Shown: in pieces, positions 22,601 to 33,821 of the stretch
Layout: each line of letters starts with the position of its first letter
How positions within the stretch are numbered: position 1 is the first letter of the stretch
Assembly: GCA_016858145.1 (NCBI GenBank)
Contig: JAEHOE010000092.1
Coordinates: 248,001 to 312,000 of the forward strand
Reading direction: 5' to 3'
Length of the DNA stretch: 64,000 bases
Origin: Edaphochlamys debaryana
Lineage: Eukaryota; Chlorophyta; Chlorophyceae; Chlamydomonadales
Program-made: the position numbers and the translations under genes
Notes under the pieces: generated by a model
Told to the model about the DNA's origin: nothing
Seen by the model: only the letters and a program-made list of their open reading frames with translations
Database searches by the model: none

Positions 22601-25600
22601 CTGGTGAAGTGTCGACACGTGGTTGCGTACCTCGGTCTTGCCACGAGAGTTCGCCACTCGACCATAGAACGTCACCGGATCGACTCTTGACGTTCACCCT
22701 GCCACTGTTGTCCTCCACGGTCATGCTGTGAACGAGGGTTAGTTGTTATTCCGCAAGAAGCAAGAAAATACTCGATTCAAGGTAGCTAGGCATGGGAGTG
22801 GAGGTGTGAGATCGATCTTTGCATTTAATAAAAGCCCGGGGTAATGTATGTGGTTGGGAGTGCTTACCGGTAGGGGCCCTGGCCTATGTTATCCGTGTAT
22901 GGGCTCCAAGTACTTTGTCCAAGCGTGAACGAGTTTGCTCCATGTGCATTCGCTATGTACCACGTCCCATCGTTGCGGAGGATCAAACTAGGGCGGCCGT
23001 CACCGTTCCCCTTGATGAGGTACGACCAAACCGGCGGACCAGTTGTGTAAATCCCATCACCGCTGCGGTACAGAGCGAGCTCGCCATCACGCTGAAGGAC
23101 GAGGACGTAGGACCTCCTGGCGGACCAGAGCCTGACAACAGCCAAGGGGAAATGGGAGCTTCTTCATGCCCATGCTGCTAACAAGGCGGATCTGCGCTTC
23201 ACAAGATCTTCGTTCGGCCCAGTAAGCAGACTTGCTCACCTGTTGCAGGGCCTGCAGATGAACACGTGATAGCATCAGGTTAGAAAGCCCTGGGATTGAA
23301 AGACTACTGTCCACACGGCAGCGTCACTGCGTCACGCACCAGCGAAGGTCCCATTCGTTGTCGAAGGGACTTTGGTAGAGCCCACAGCGTTGCGCAGCGC
23401 CAGGCAGACACTCATGAATAACGGTAGGGCAGGTTGGAGCGTAAGGGTGTGAAACGAGGGATGGCCACTCATCTGTGGATTGGTTATTGAGAGCGAGAGG
23501 AAGGGCTGGGCAAACGCATGTGTATGTGCATGCATGGCAGAGAGATGAGTGTGACTGACCCACCGGCAAGCATCCAGTTGTTTGAGTTGGTGCCATTGAT
23601 GAACTTGGTAGCTTCGTTTACCACAGCCACAAACATGCCAGCAGGGTTGACGGGGCTGGCAGCACTAGCCATGTTACCGGCCACAACAGTCAGCATGTGT
23701 GTACCAGTCGCTACTTTGCCGAGCGGGAATGACACATTGTCGTCATAGCTTTGAAATTCGTGGCGAACAAACACTCCATCCAAGTAGAACGTGCACAGGT
23801 CGTCGCATGAGACTAGTATGTACAGGTTGCTATCAGCAGCAAGCGTGAAGCTGGTTGTATATGTGGAGAAGTCAGGGCCCGGAGCAGCCGTCTCCGCGTT
23901 AGGGCTGGTCCACACGTAGCGGAATGTTGAGTTCAAGGAGTTTGCCCTCATGAACGCCCATGCGCTCTTCCAGGGCCCGCCCACTCCGTATTGGGCGTTA
24001 TCGTAGACAATTCCTAAGCGGGGACGGCTCACAGCAAATATTATAAACCGTGCTAGATTAATTGCAGCCAACCCGCTTGCGCGCCATCCAGGTACATACC
24101 TGGTAGATACGCTCGGCAGAGCGCGCTGTTGGCCCGCGGCCATCCCGTTGCAGCGTCGGTCGTGACACAGCCTGCAGATGGTAGAGCCACGCCCCGCTGG
24201 CCCGTGGTCAGGTCTTGGCAAACCCAGCTCCGTGCGTTTAGCGGGTCACAGAACACTGGGTACAAGCGCTGAGTGCTTCCCGTGCACCAGTTGATAGGCC
24301 GAGGGCACTCTGCAGATAGAACGCCAGAGAAAGAAACGGGGTACTTGCTTGCTATGCCAATCTAGCCAATCTAGCTCTGCTTAAAGGCAATCGAAGCGTC
24401 GTGCGTAGATAAAGGAGGAACTGCTTACCCGTCGGCGCTCCTGGCTCCAGAGACCAGCCCACTGTGATGTTCATGTAGGGGGGCAGGGGCCCGAACGAGA
24501 TGCTCTGGCCAGCGTCGGCAGAGTTGCAGGCGGTCAGCACGATAGAGGTGTTGGCGGCGGCGGGTGAGTCGAGGCAGAAGCGCGGGCCGAGCAAGGGGTC
24601 CAGAACGGGCTGTGGCACGACTCTGAACGATGTCCTGCGGAGTCGATCAAGGACGAACAAGTACGTTGGACGCTGGTCAGCTCGCATTTGATGCAGGCTG
24701 CTATCCTCATCCAGAGGCAGCTTCTCCGCACGCACCCGTCTCCAATAAGGTTGTACAATGCAAGCTCCTGACTAGATGCTGTGCTGTTGCATGCCTCAAA
24801 CGTTGCACGCGAGTTGGCCGTCGTGTTACGCACAGTCAGACACTGGCCCCCAGAGTCCTTCAGGCGGTAGCGCCAGCCCTTGGCCGGAGGCATCCCTGCG
24901 GTGCATGCATGGGGTTATGTGGTAGGCAAGTGAGCCAAGGGGAGGGGATCGATGGGAGACATCGAGGCGCTGGTGGCCATGTGTGTATATGGTAAGGTTC
25001 TTCGGGAAGGTGCCATGTATACCGTAAGATGATTCCTGAGCGCATTTCGGCAAATGTCTCAGCTTGCCTGGTCGGATGTAGTCCAGCCAGCGAAAGCGAG
25101 GCAACTTTCTCGTTAAAGCGGATGTGCCGGTCGTACTGTTGCAGTTGGCGAGTACAATTGCCGTGTTTCCAGTTGCAAGCGATCCGTTGACGGCCACACA
25201 CTGCGTCGTCGTCGAGTCTGAGGCACCAATGGACCACAGCCTGAAATTGAAGAGGACATGGACAGCATGAGAGCATGATGATTTCTTTCCATAGAAAGCC
25301 GCTGCATCACTTTTGAGATGGCCAAAAAGCTCACTCACCCGCTTGAATACTCTTTGATTCTGAACTGATACCGTGCCTGGGCAGCGCAGTCGCCCAGCAC
25401 AATGCGGGTCCCGGCGGTGAAGGCTCCGTTCTCCGTGGTCCAGCATTTGCCCTGGCTGGATTTGATGTAAAACAGCCCGCCCTCTACGCTGCTCATGGGC
25501 TCGAGAATGAAAGCGTAGTCCTTGCCGGCAGTGTTGCATGCCCACTGCTGTAGCACAATGCCGCTGGTGTGGATTCCAGTGCTTGGCACTGCAATGCAGT

Positions 25601-28600
25601 TACCATCAGCGGTGTTTGGGGCGATGCGTGTGGTCTGCACGCCTGTGGGGTGAGAAAAGATGGCAACAGGGCGTGCGCGGTCAAGTTGATGTGGGCTAGA
25701 TAGGAGTGGGCTTGTCATCAGCCCGCATGAAAATGGGCAGAACCTACCGTAGGAAGCAAGCTCTTCGAGCCTGAAGATTGCATCAGCGCCCAGGTAGCAA
25801 TTTGTCGATGCAATCAAGGAGTTGTTGAAGGAGCGACCGCAACGACCATCACCCAGTGGCATCATAAATGGAGGGCCCAGCGGAACGGGACCAGGTGCCT
25901 GTAGCATGAGTAGCATGAGACAACATGTAACTCAGCGCTCACGTGCATGGGGTGGGGACCCCTAAGCAAAACAATGTGTGCTTGGCTCTGGCAGCTCACC
26001 GGAATGCGCGGAGGAAGAACAAACGACGGGTTAAAGCTGGTCTCCAGAATGCCCCTGACCTGGCCAACAACAGCAACAGCCCAGCGCTGTGACAGCAACG
26101 CATCTGGCACCGATAGCGTGCCGTGGATGATCCTTGTACCAATGATGTGAAGTGTGACGGAGTCGCCGGCTGCAACACTGAAGCGCAGCCGCTCCACATT
26201 GTTTGTGGCATCTGTGGGCGGGGTAGACGCGCGCGTTCTTCATGCTTGATGCACAGATTAGACCCGCTTTTTAACAGCACTGACCTCGGGCCACTGGAAA
26301 ACGCGTTCCATTCCCGTTGAGCTCGTACTTCAAGTCCAGGTCGTTCACAAGCGCATTCTGGGAACTTGGGGATGCGGCAAAGTCGTTCCACACCAGCACG
26401 GCGGTGATGGTTCTGCAAAGCACGAGGGACAACGACGACTCTATCTGCGGTCGAGATCAGCCAGCTAGACCAAGTGGCTCCTACCCTACCCAGCCATAGC
26501 CGCACGAATGCCTCGAAGAGTGATGGTTTCGTTGGGTCTGATGGTACCGCCATCTGCAATCTGGAGCCTCATGCCCGGAGGGGTCACTCCTTCCAGAGGT
26601 AGGGAGCCACTTAAGTCAAGCCGTCCCCAGCCCTGCTTGAGAAGAGCAACCAAGCAAGGCATTTAGGTAGCAGAGCAAACGTCCTTGCTCAGCTAGGAGC
26701 TACCAGCAATGCTTCTTGCCTGCATGCCGTCCGGAGCTGCGCCCATGTTGACTCCCCGGTTTCGAGCATAGCCGCTCCTCATGTCTTCGGCACCAGCAAT
26801 CGCCACCGCCTGAACGGGTATGTGGCAGGGAGTGGCAAGCTCGCTGCTGAATCCTTCGTTCTGTGTCTGATCCTCTCTGTTTGTTGGGGTCCGTGGCATA
26901 CCTTGAGAAGCATGCCCGATGGCGTGAAGTTGGCAGACGAGCCCCCCACGCGAGCCGTCTGGATAGTACCCGTCCCTAGGGCGCGCGAGCAAAAATGAGG
27001 CAAGTCAGTATCGGAGCGAGGCCCGTAGGACCTGAGGAGTGTGCTGCTATGACGCAGTCACCCTTGCTGTTCAACTGAAACATGCCCCTTTGGCACTCAC
27101 TTGAAGTACTGACGCATCATGGCAAGGTGCCCGGCCGTCTGTGGCGTTTGGGAAAGAACATACATCCCTGTGCGTCCATTCCCGTTGACGACGTGCTAAC
27201 ACGCGGGGAAGAGACTTACCAGTGCAGCTGACAGAGACGTTCCTGCATGGGGAAGTTAAGCCAGGTGAGAGCGATCGGGAAGGTTTGGCGTTCCTCTATG
27301 CCCTTGCGCATTCTGGGCCCCAATGCTGGTGTGGATCCTTACCGGACCGTGGGCTGGTGTTTGTCAAGCACGTTGTTCCTGCACAACGCAACAGGCGATG
27401 ATTACACTCGCTGGGCGGGGGGGTGGCCCAGCGTCGTAACCACCATCTGGCCTGCACACCCCACCGGGTGCGGATACAGATGGATTAAGTTGCTTGCTTG
27501 CAAAGAAGGGCAACTGCAACAGCTGCAGTGTCCCCCACGAGCCAGTGTCTATCTTCTGCGCACCGGGGGCCACGAGGTCTGTAGAGAAGAGTCCACCGTA
27601 CGTGCGCGGATGAAATGAACGCTCGGGTTACTCATCAGTGTTGATACGTACGTCCATATGAATGGCCGGACCGAGGCCGAGGAGTAACCACAACTTGCCC
27701 TTCACCACACACCTCTTCTTTGCTGATCTCCTCACCTGGCTTGACGCGGCCGTCACGGGTGGGGCCGTAGCTAGACGTATCAGCAATTTCATTTATTCCG
27801 AACTGAGACACAGGGCTGGTACGGGTATCATTGTAGTAGTACAGCCGAACCGGTGTCGGGGTAAAGGCGGCCGTGTCGTTCAGCAGCTTCTGGCCTTGGG
27901 ACTGCGGGTGACATACATGGCATGATGAGGGTCAGCAACCGCCGGCAAAATGATTTTGTCTCAGAAGACCCACCTCGCCAGCTACTGAGGCTACGCTATA
28001 CGAGATAGACGTACGCATGTACCCAGTGAGCATCAAAATTGTTCCCCACACCTTCGTGATGTAAGCATACAGCATGTTGCCGCCTGGTGTCGCGGTGATG
28101 GGCGCCTGTGTGCTGATCGGCAGCAGCTCATCGCTGTCCCTCATCAGGAGCATCGCCACGCCGCCAACCGCCGCCACGTTTGTTGCGCGCACATTGTTAA
28201 AGCACGTGGCGCCAGTCGAGGCCGCCAGGTTCACGAGCACGACCTTTCCAGAAAAGGTGGCATTGCCGCCCACCAGCGCGCTGCACGCGTGCACGGGGTT
28301 GGCAGGTATAACCTCCGCAACCCGGGGTGGCATCTGTCCAACATGGGGCGGACCGGCACGGTTGAAGCGAATGCGACCGGCCGTTGCCGGCAAGCAAAAT
28401 CCAGTTCACCACTCACCAGTGCAGCAAGCTTCGCAGCCCACGACGCGTAGGCCCCCGTAGGACCAGAGTAGGGATGAAACTGGGGCAAGGGAAGGGCAGA
28501 GGAAGGTGCATTATTGTGGGAGAGGGTATGGAAAGCCTGCCCCCGCCCCCGTCATTCAACTAGCGGCTTACCGCCATGGGCGTGCCAAGGACGGTGTTCG

Positions 28601-31600
28601 TTGTGGTTCGGTTGATGATAAAGACAAACTGCTCATGAACCGAGTAGGTGCTTATATTTGGTTCGACTTGCGCCAGCGAGGACCCGACTGCGAGCGTGTT
28701 CTGATGTTTGGGCGGGGGCAAAGCCGAGCGCCGGCATACTGGGACTTCAGTATTCGGAAGAGAAGCACGGCATCGTAAGAACTGCAGCTGAATAAGGCTT
28801 TAGCCTCAAGAGACATGCCGGCATGAGCACGCTAACTCCAACTGCCCTCAAGGCATGCTGTTGTACAGCGGCTGCGGTGGGGCAATAGTTGGCTCTTGAT
28901 ATGTTCCGCTACTTCCACGCACCTTTGCATTCGCGGGGCTCGAAACGGTAGACGGCAGGTTTACATTCAATCCTGGGCAGGGGAAGCGAAAACGGCGAAG
29001 GTGGTGTGTCATGGCAGCTTGAGAAGAACTTTCGTGCATGTGTGGATTTCAAGTGAATTAGCAGCAAGGTTCCAAAGCTTACCCTGGTTGCCCGCTGCCA
29101 CGACGGACAGCCAGCCTGGATTGCGCCACGCGAATGCATCATAGGCCGAAGCGGTGTCGTCATAGGCGGTGCCAGCAAGCCCCGCATTGCCCCAGCTGTC
29201 AGAGCCGATTCGGGCGCCCGCACTTGTGTGGAACTGCGCACCGGGATACATGGGTTGATGGAAACCAACGAGTAAAAGGTTGTTGACATGAGGGCGGGAT
29301 TGAGAGACGCTAAAAGACATCAGACTCACGGGCAGGATCTTCTGAGTCGGCGGGGTCGGCACCGAGTAGGATAGGTTGCCCGAGTTCCAGACGGTCTGGA
29401 AAACGCTGAGGCGCGCCATGGGGGCTGCGCCCGTTGAGAGCTCGTTTCGGAATGCAACATCACCGAGGGGGCTGATGGAGCCCGCAATGGACGCCGCAGA
29501 AGCGGTGCCTGGTGGATGGACACACGTGGGAGAACGCATGTGTTCGACAAATGCTGAAAAGGCATGCTCCAAGAGAACCATTCAATCGGTACTTCTTGGG
29601 CGTTGGGGGCAAGTGGAAGAGCAAGCTTCCGTCCTTGTGGTGACACCCCCAGAAGCCCCCGCCTTACCGTGGCCCGCACTGTCACCGAAGGTGGCCGACG
29701 CTGGACATTTAACCAAGGATGGGTGAGTGGTATAGTCATAAGCAAGGTTGTGCTAGTGTGCTTGGGGCCGGAAACAAGAGCTCCACCCCCCAAGGCCGCT
29801 TACCCGGCATGGTGTACTGCACGATCTTCCTGTGATCAGAAAACCTTATGGTCTTCAGGTCAGTGGCATTCAGAACTATTGTCGGATTGATCATGGTGTA
29901 CGGCTTTGTGACGTCATCATAGAAGGCGCACAGCCGCAGGTCCTGCATGGGGCACAAGCAACCCACGCAGATGGGACGTGGATCGTGTTGCGTGGGACGT
30001 GGATCGTGTTGTCCTATGACCCTCAACCATGTGCGCACACAGAGAGCGTGAAGCAGTGCAGCCTTGACTCCAAGCCCCCATTCGCTGCTTATCAACTGGG
30101 CTTGATAAGAGTGCTCACCACGCCTGTGTCGGTAACCTGTGGTACGGGAATGCGGCTCAGCTTGTGCGTTTGTTAAGCAGATGTTAGGGAGGGGCGGCCC
30201 ACCGCTGACTTACCCCAACGATCTCCCCACTCCCCATGATCCCAGCCTGCCAGTAGGGGCGCGTCTTGGATGTGGCGTTGAGGTTCAGGTCCCGGGTCAG
30301 GCCCCCTGAGGCATGCGGAGCATTGTTTGAGGCTCAAGGATGCTGCTGCTGTAAGGGGCTGCTGCACATCCAATCATGGAGATGCCTATCACGGAGATCC
30401 CTCATGAAAAGCAGGCCCAGGTGAGTACCGGTCAGCAGGCTCACCCGACTGTACGATCCACCCTGCCACTGCGTTGTGGGGCTCCTGCCTGCTGAGGGGC
30501 TTGACCCATGACACCTCGTGCCGGGCCGCCAGCCACGCCAGACCTGGCTCCATGTCCTGAGGGAGTGAGGGAGCACATTGCCATGGGAGTCCACAGACAT
30601 TATATATCTGCTCCCGCATCCACAAGCCGCCCCATGGCACCTTCCTACCGCTGCCCGAACGCCATGCCCTCACCAATCCCGCCGATCTGCACATGTTCAA
30701 TCCCTGTTCCTCTATGGATAACGGAGGCCCACCTCAGGACACATGTAGACGTGCAGCCACCCAAATCCGCTGCCGCTGTCGTGGAGCGCCTCGTCCCTGG
30801 CATGGGGCCAGCACGGGTCCTTGCTGGCACCCTCAGTACGACCCAAGGCGGCGGCCAGACCGGACATCATGGAGCTCGTGAGCTCCTGCAGGGTCGCGTG
30901 TGGTACGGAGGCCACGATCTGTACGGCAGTGCCCAGCAGGGGCAGCGGGCTGACATCCAGCAGTCCAGCGGACGTGAATAGAGACCGCAGGCGAAAGCTT
31001 GCACTGCCGGCGGTGTCGGGGCGCCAGGTCTGAACGCTGTGTAGCGAAGACCCGGGGGAGAAGAGGTGCTCCTCGCTCTCCTCCGCAGGCTCAAGGCTCG
31101 TGACCTCAGCGGCCCGCCGCCTACGACGCGACACCTCCTGTGCAGCACCCTCCGCCACACGGACAGCCTCGGGTGACATCTTGAGATTGACATGGTACGT
31201 AGCCTGGGAAGGAGGGGCATGGCAGGGGCGGTGTGTATGTGCCAGTGCTCCCATACATGCTTGGACCTGCAGGGCAGGCCGCTGTGCGCCTTTCGGGGAC
31301 GGGCATCACCCGAAGGCACAGCTGTAAAGACCCCTCAGGTTCCGTCCCACTCCAACACACGCACCCACTCACCACCAGGGCTCCGTGGCGGCTGCCGTAC
31401 GTGGCCACGGCCGCAGGCGCAGCGTAGACCAGGACCGTGGAGGGGTCGGCGAAGGACAGGATCTGGGCGCCGCCCAGGCGGACCAGGTCGTCACGCAGGG
31501 CGACCACGGTGCCTGTGGGGGGTATATACGATAAAGAGGGAGGGTTTGATGACCTGCATCCCCCGTCGATGGGTCTAGCAACACTGCTGAATGGCTCACC

Positions 31601-32252
31601 CCCGGCCCATGCGGTCCGGGCCCTCCTCCCCGCCCATCGTCGGCCCCACGCACCCGCCGCGAATCTGACAAGGAACAAGCGGGGCACGTCTCCACTTGCA
31701 GCTCCGGCGCTTGGGTAGATGCCATCCCTCGCCGGTCTGCATAGCGAATGAACGTCAGCACGGATGGGCAGGGGAAGGGCGCATAATGGCCTTCGGCTGG
31801 ATCACACTTTGGGGATAACGCCCTCTCACGCGGTAGGTCTATCAGGCACCGACCCCAGCGCTGCTCCAACAACTGCCCAGCGCCACCCCAATGTGCGCCC
31901 CCACAACCGCTGCCCACGTGCAGCACACGACGGGCGTGCCCTGATGAGCTCGTCTTGCCGCACCGTGGTGCCAAGCTCCATCCCACTCACCCACCCACCC
32001 CGCCCACTGGGGTGGCACCTACCCCGAACCCCGCCCCACCCCGCCCGCCCCGCCCGGCCGGACTCCACATCGTGATCCTTACCTGAGCGCCACTCTACCG
32101 CTGCGCAGCTCCACAAAAGCAGGATCCATCTGGGTTCCAGCCCCAAGTGATGCAACGGCGCTACATGCGAGCTGCAGCAAAGTCACCGCCGCCAGGAGGG
32201 TCACAGCGCCGTCCCAGGGGCGCCGCCGCTTCAGGAGCCTCCCTGCTCCCAT
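13695..32252 (-). CDS. Giant secreted multi-lectin subtilase, copy 1 (3' truncated, one frameshift; probable pseudogene or altered gene)
   Basis: A secreted serine protease of family S8 fused to carbohydrate-binding modules, predicted to act in the cell wall or extracellular matrix. I checked the junctions through the protease and into the first lectin domains. They keep phase, so this is one gene, roughly 2,500-3,000 residues by my estimate in several dozen exons. Order: signal peptide; prodomain; triad Asp (VTDTGV), His (GDSAGHG), oxyanion Asn (VVAAGNQG), PA insert, Ser (GTSLSAAL); C-terminal beta domain; then ricin-type, Cys-module, PA14-like, bulb-lectin and PAN domains to the end. The start at 32252 (MGAGRLLKRRR) puts a basic n-region before a hydrophobic core; an upstream ATG at 32279 is possible. 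The final exon runs out of homology with copy 2 at about 13765 and would end 23 residues later at 13695-13697. A 4-bp insertion near 21635-21645 breaks one lectin domain. Confidence 0.8.
13885..25916 (-). other. Copy 1: lectin and adhesion array
   Basis: Approximate blocks from N to C. Ricin-type beta-trefoil segments lie at 24440-25916 (for example CWTTENGAF, QCVAVNG, QCLTVRN, RFCLDSPAAANTS), 20470-21300 (KCLEVSASGNLQTWDCD, NLCLTV) and 18600-19150 (TLCLDVAKGSS). A PA14-like domain lies at 23590-24020. Bulb-type lectin segments lie at 22650-23145 (VLQRDGELALYRS, LILRNDGTW), 21410-21830 (VVLTNDGDLNVLNARDEVVW), 15490-15990 and 14340-14945. PAN/Apple segments lie at 22120-22355, 20040-20215 and 19440-19720 (paired Cys, CEFYTY, CRLFVYKHDGTC). 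The Cys-rich module recurs near 24100-24310, 23340-23440, 17690-17870, 16135-16370, 15090-15380 and 13885-14065. Boundaries are estimates from motifs. Confidence 0.75.
23590..24030 (-). other. Copy 1: PA14-like carbohydrate-binding domain
   Basis: Starts after a CCGCTTAG acceptor with GIVYDNAQYGVGGPW. Core features are FTLAADSNLYILVSCDDLCTFY then LDGVF, and a GTHMLTVVAGN strand, the beta-sandwich pattern of PA14 domains with a small Cys pair. The aligned copy 2 domain (57700-58135) differs mainly in the loop after GGPW. Confidence 0.65.
27120..30312 (-). other. Copy 1: subtilase catalytic domain with PA insert
   Basis: The catalytic Asp is on an 18-base exon (30119-30136), His on a 33-base exon (29668-29700) and Ser on a 23-base exon (27220-27242). 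Between them lie TASAASIAGSISP after the His, GARIGSDSWGN, and VVAAGNQG with the oxyanion Asn. The PA (protease-associated) segment is one 282-base exon at 28052-28333 (SALVGGNATFSGKVVLVNLA, GGVAMLLMRD). Then come SSYGPTRDGRVKPG and DLVAPG before the Ser exon. A PA domain between Asn and Ser is the plant and algal subtilase arrangement. All catalytic residues are present, so this part of copy 1 could still encode an active fold. Confidence 0.88.
30550..32252 (-). other. Copy 1: signal peptide and subtilase prodomain exons
   Basis: Exon 1 (32083-32252) encodes a basic start, a hydrophobic core (AVTLLAAVTLLQLACSAVA) and a likely signal-peptidase site near SAVA-SLG. Exons 31600-31736 and 31373-31512 encode VPRLFLVRF and GAQILSFADPSTVLVYAAP, the pattern of an S8 inhibitor-type prodomain. 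The next exons (to about 30460) give LSPEAVRVAEGA-like and WLAARHEVSWVKPLS segments that usually precede the catalytic domain. Exon phases 2, 1 and 0 match across these junctions. Confidence 0.75.
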
Positions 32253-33406
32253 GCTCCTGCCTGCGAGGGAACCGTGCACAGCAGCATCCGTGAGTTTTGG
32301 AAATCATTGGACTAACGCCAGCACACTGCCCCAGGGCCAGACTCTTGCAAGAGCTTTGGCTCGCTCCTGTGCCTGTACATGGCATGCGCCTCTCCCTGCG
32401 CCCCTGCCTTTGTCTGTCTCTCAACTGGTCGCACGAGTAACTTTGCAGGTCCTAGGGGATCCGTTGAGGAGTCGAGCCCACGAGCGAGAACTAGACGGGG
32501 CGAGAACCGAGACGGGGGCTCGTGCACGGGCTCGGGCCCACGGTGGGCCCGCTTTGACGTGTCGAGTATGGTCGAACTGCGGGAACAGCTCGACTGTGAC
32601 ACCTCTTGACCCGCAGCACGCCACGCAGTACCCCAGGCTTCTATATGAGTGCGCCGGGCGCAGCATGCGCGCGCCGGGGCCCGGGCCACGCACGTTCATT
32701 TTTGCGTCCATGAGAATAAGCCTAAGTACAGTTAGCAGCTCCGGCCCGGCATTTCTGAGCTTTCAATTTTGTCGCGCTGCTCCCTCAGGTGAAGAGCGCA
32801 CTCGGCGGCAGAGGGCTTTTCGCTCGATCGGCGGGCCCACGCACATCCCCCTCGCCGTCTCCACAATCAGCACTGTGCGTGTACAGTAGCAACATATGCC
32901 ACAAAAGCAACATATGCCGCAGTCAGGCGACTCACTTGCTGCAAGCTGAGAGGTAACCGCGTGCTCGGGCACATGCAAGCGACGTGCGACTTTGGTATCG
33001 CAGACCAATCAAGTCCTCTCTACTGGATTGCTTGGTGTGGTGGAACCAGGCCAGATAAGGCTTGCCGGAGGCGCAGTCACAAAAGCGATCGTACCGAACT
33101 CGCATGTCTCGAGCTCCAGGGGCATGTCTCGCAAGTGAGACAAGTAAACATGCGTTGAGATATCGAGATAGAGATGTCAACCAGCTTCCTTGCAAGCCGC
33201 GTGACAACCTGGTTTTGGTAGCTGCCAACCGCCGTCGATTGATTGCACGGGCGCAATTACCCGAGCCCTCCAGCGCAGCCCCCGACCACGCTCAGACGCC
33301 CGACGCCCCCAGGCCACGTCATTGGGTGCAAGCGCCTCAGCCTTGCTTGGCGCCCGGTCTCGAGGCCTCCCTCCTCACTTGGCGCCCGGTCTCGAGGTTT
33401 CCCTCC
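32253..33406. other. Gene-free interval upstream of copy 1 and downstream of the APC2 fragment
   Basis: No supported coding sequence. It should contain the copy 1 promoter and 5' UTR and the APC2 3' UTR. The only structure I see is the 34-bp repeat at its right end. Confidence 0.5.
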
Positions 33407-33425
33407 TCACTTGGCGCCGGGGCCC
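33338..33425. repeat. 34-bp tandem repeat spanning the APC2 stop codon
   Basis: About 2.5 copies of a unit containing CTTGGCGCCCGGTCTCGAGG and CCTCCCTCCTCA. On the minus strand the last unit holds the APC2 C terminus (GAK-stop, TGA at 33407-33409), and the others repeat the stop region downstream. Confidence 0.85.
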
Positions 33426-33767
33426 GAGGCCAGGCGGTAGACCGAGTTGTTGTCGAGGACCACGGTGCCGCGGGCGATGAGCACCTGGAGGAAGGCCTGG
33501 GGCGGAGGGCAGAGGGAATGGGAGAGGGGGCGGCGGCGAAGAGGCGGGATGGTTACAAAAGTCCTCCCCACGTCAGTTTGCCCGCTCTCCCCCCAATTTG
33601 CCCGTCACTTGCCATGCAAAACGCCTCCCCTACCCCGTCCCGCTCCCCTCCTCCCCACACCTACAGCTGCTCAGGCGTCTTGTCGTACTTGGGCGTCAAG
33701 ACCACGAAGAGGCGCAGGAGCTGGTTGAGGCGGTCCAGGGGCAGGCCGCCGTAGTTCTGGAGCATGC
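33407..33767 (-). pseudogene. APC2: Anaphase-promoting complex subunit 2 (APC2), last two exons
   Basis: APC2 is the cullin-like scaffold of the cell-cycle ubiquitin ligase. The exon at 33665-33767 reads GMLQNYGGLPLDRLNQLLRL then FVVLTPKYDKTPEQL. The exon ending at TGA 33407-33409 (acceptor at 33497) reads AFLQVLIARGTVVLDNNSVY then RLASGPGAK. These match the C-terminal winged-helix end of APC2 (animal pattern: ML.N...L.LDRI..ML.MFVV ... L..YL......L....GVYRL). As I read the splice sites the two exons are out of phase by one base (CT before the donor, GCC after the acceptor), which suggests decay. Two further APC2 exons are at 45536-45792, across the LINE. The large N-terminal part is absent from the window. 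Confidence 0.75.
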
Positions 33768-33807
33768 CTGGGGGAGGGAGGTGGGGGTGGGTAGGGAAGG
33801 GGTGGTG

Positions 33808-33821
33808 GAGGGAGGATAGGA
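33808..33821. repeat. Target-site duplication, left copy, of the full-length LINE
   Basis: GAGGGAGGATAGGA, identical to 44908-44921, immediately outside both ends of the element. Confidence 0.85.

Larger units (their letters stand above)
13765..29790. repeat. Segmental duplication, copy 1
   Basis: Colinear with 47312-63960 at high identity in exons and many introns. The left edge is sharp: homology starts at TCTTGGTTGGCGGCAGCTGC (13765) inside the last shared exon. On the right, copy 2 runs off the window, so the true extent is unknown. Confidence 0.95.

Noticed and set aside
25862..25995. Possible gene boundary between the protease and the lectin array
   Set aside because: A short intron with good GTGAGC donor and CTACAG acceptor joins both parts in phase in both copies.
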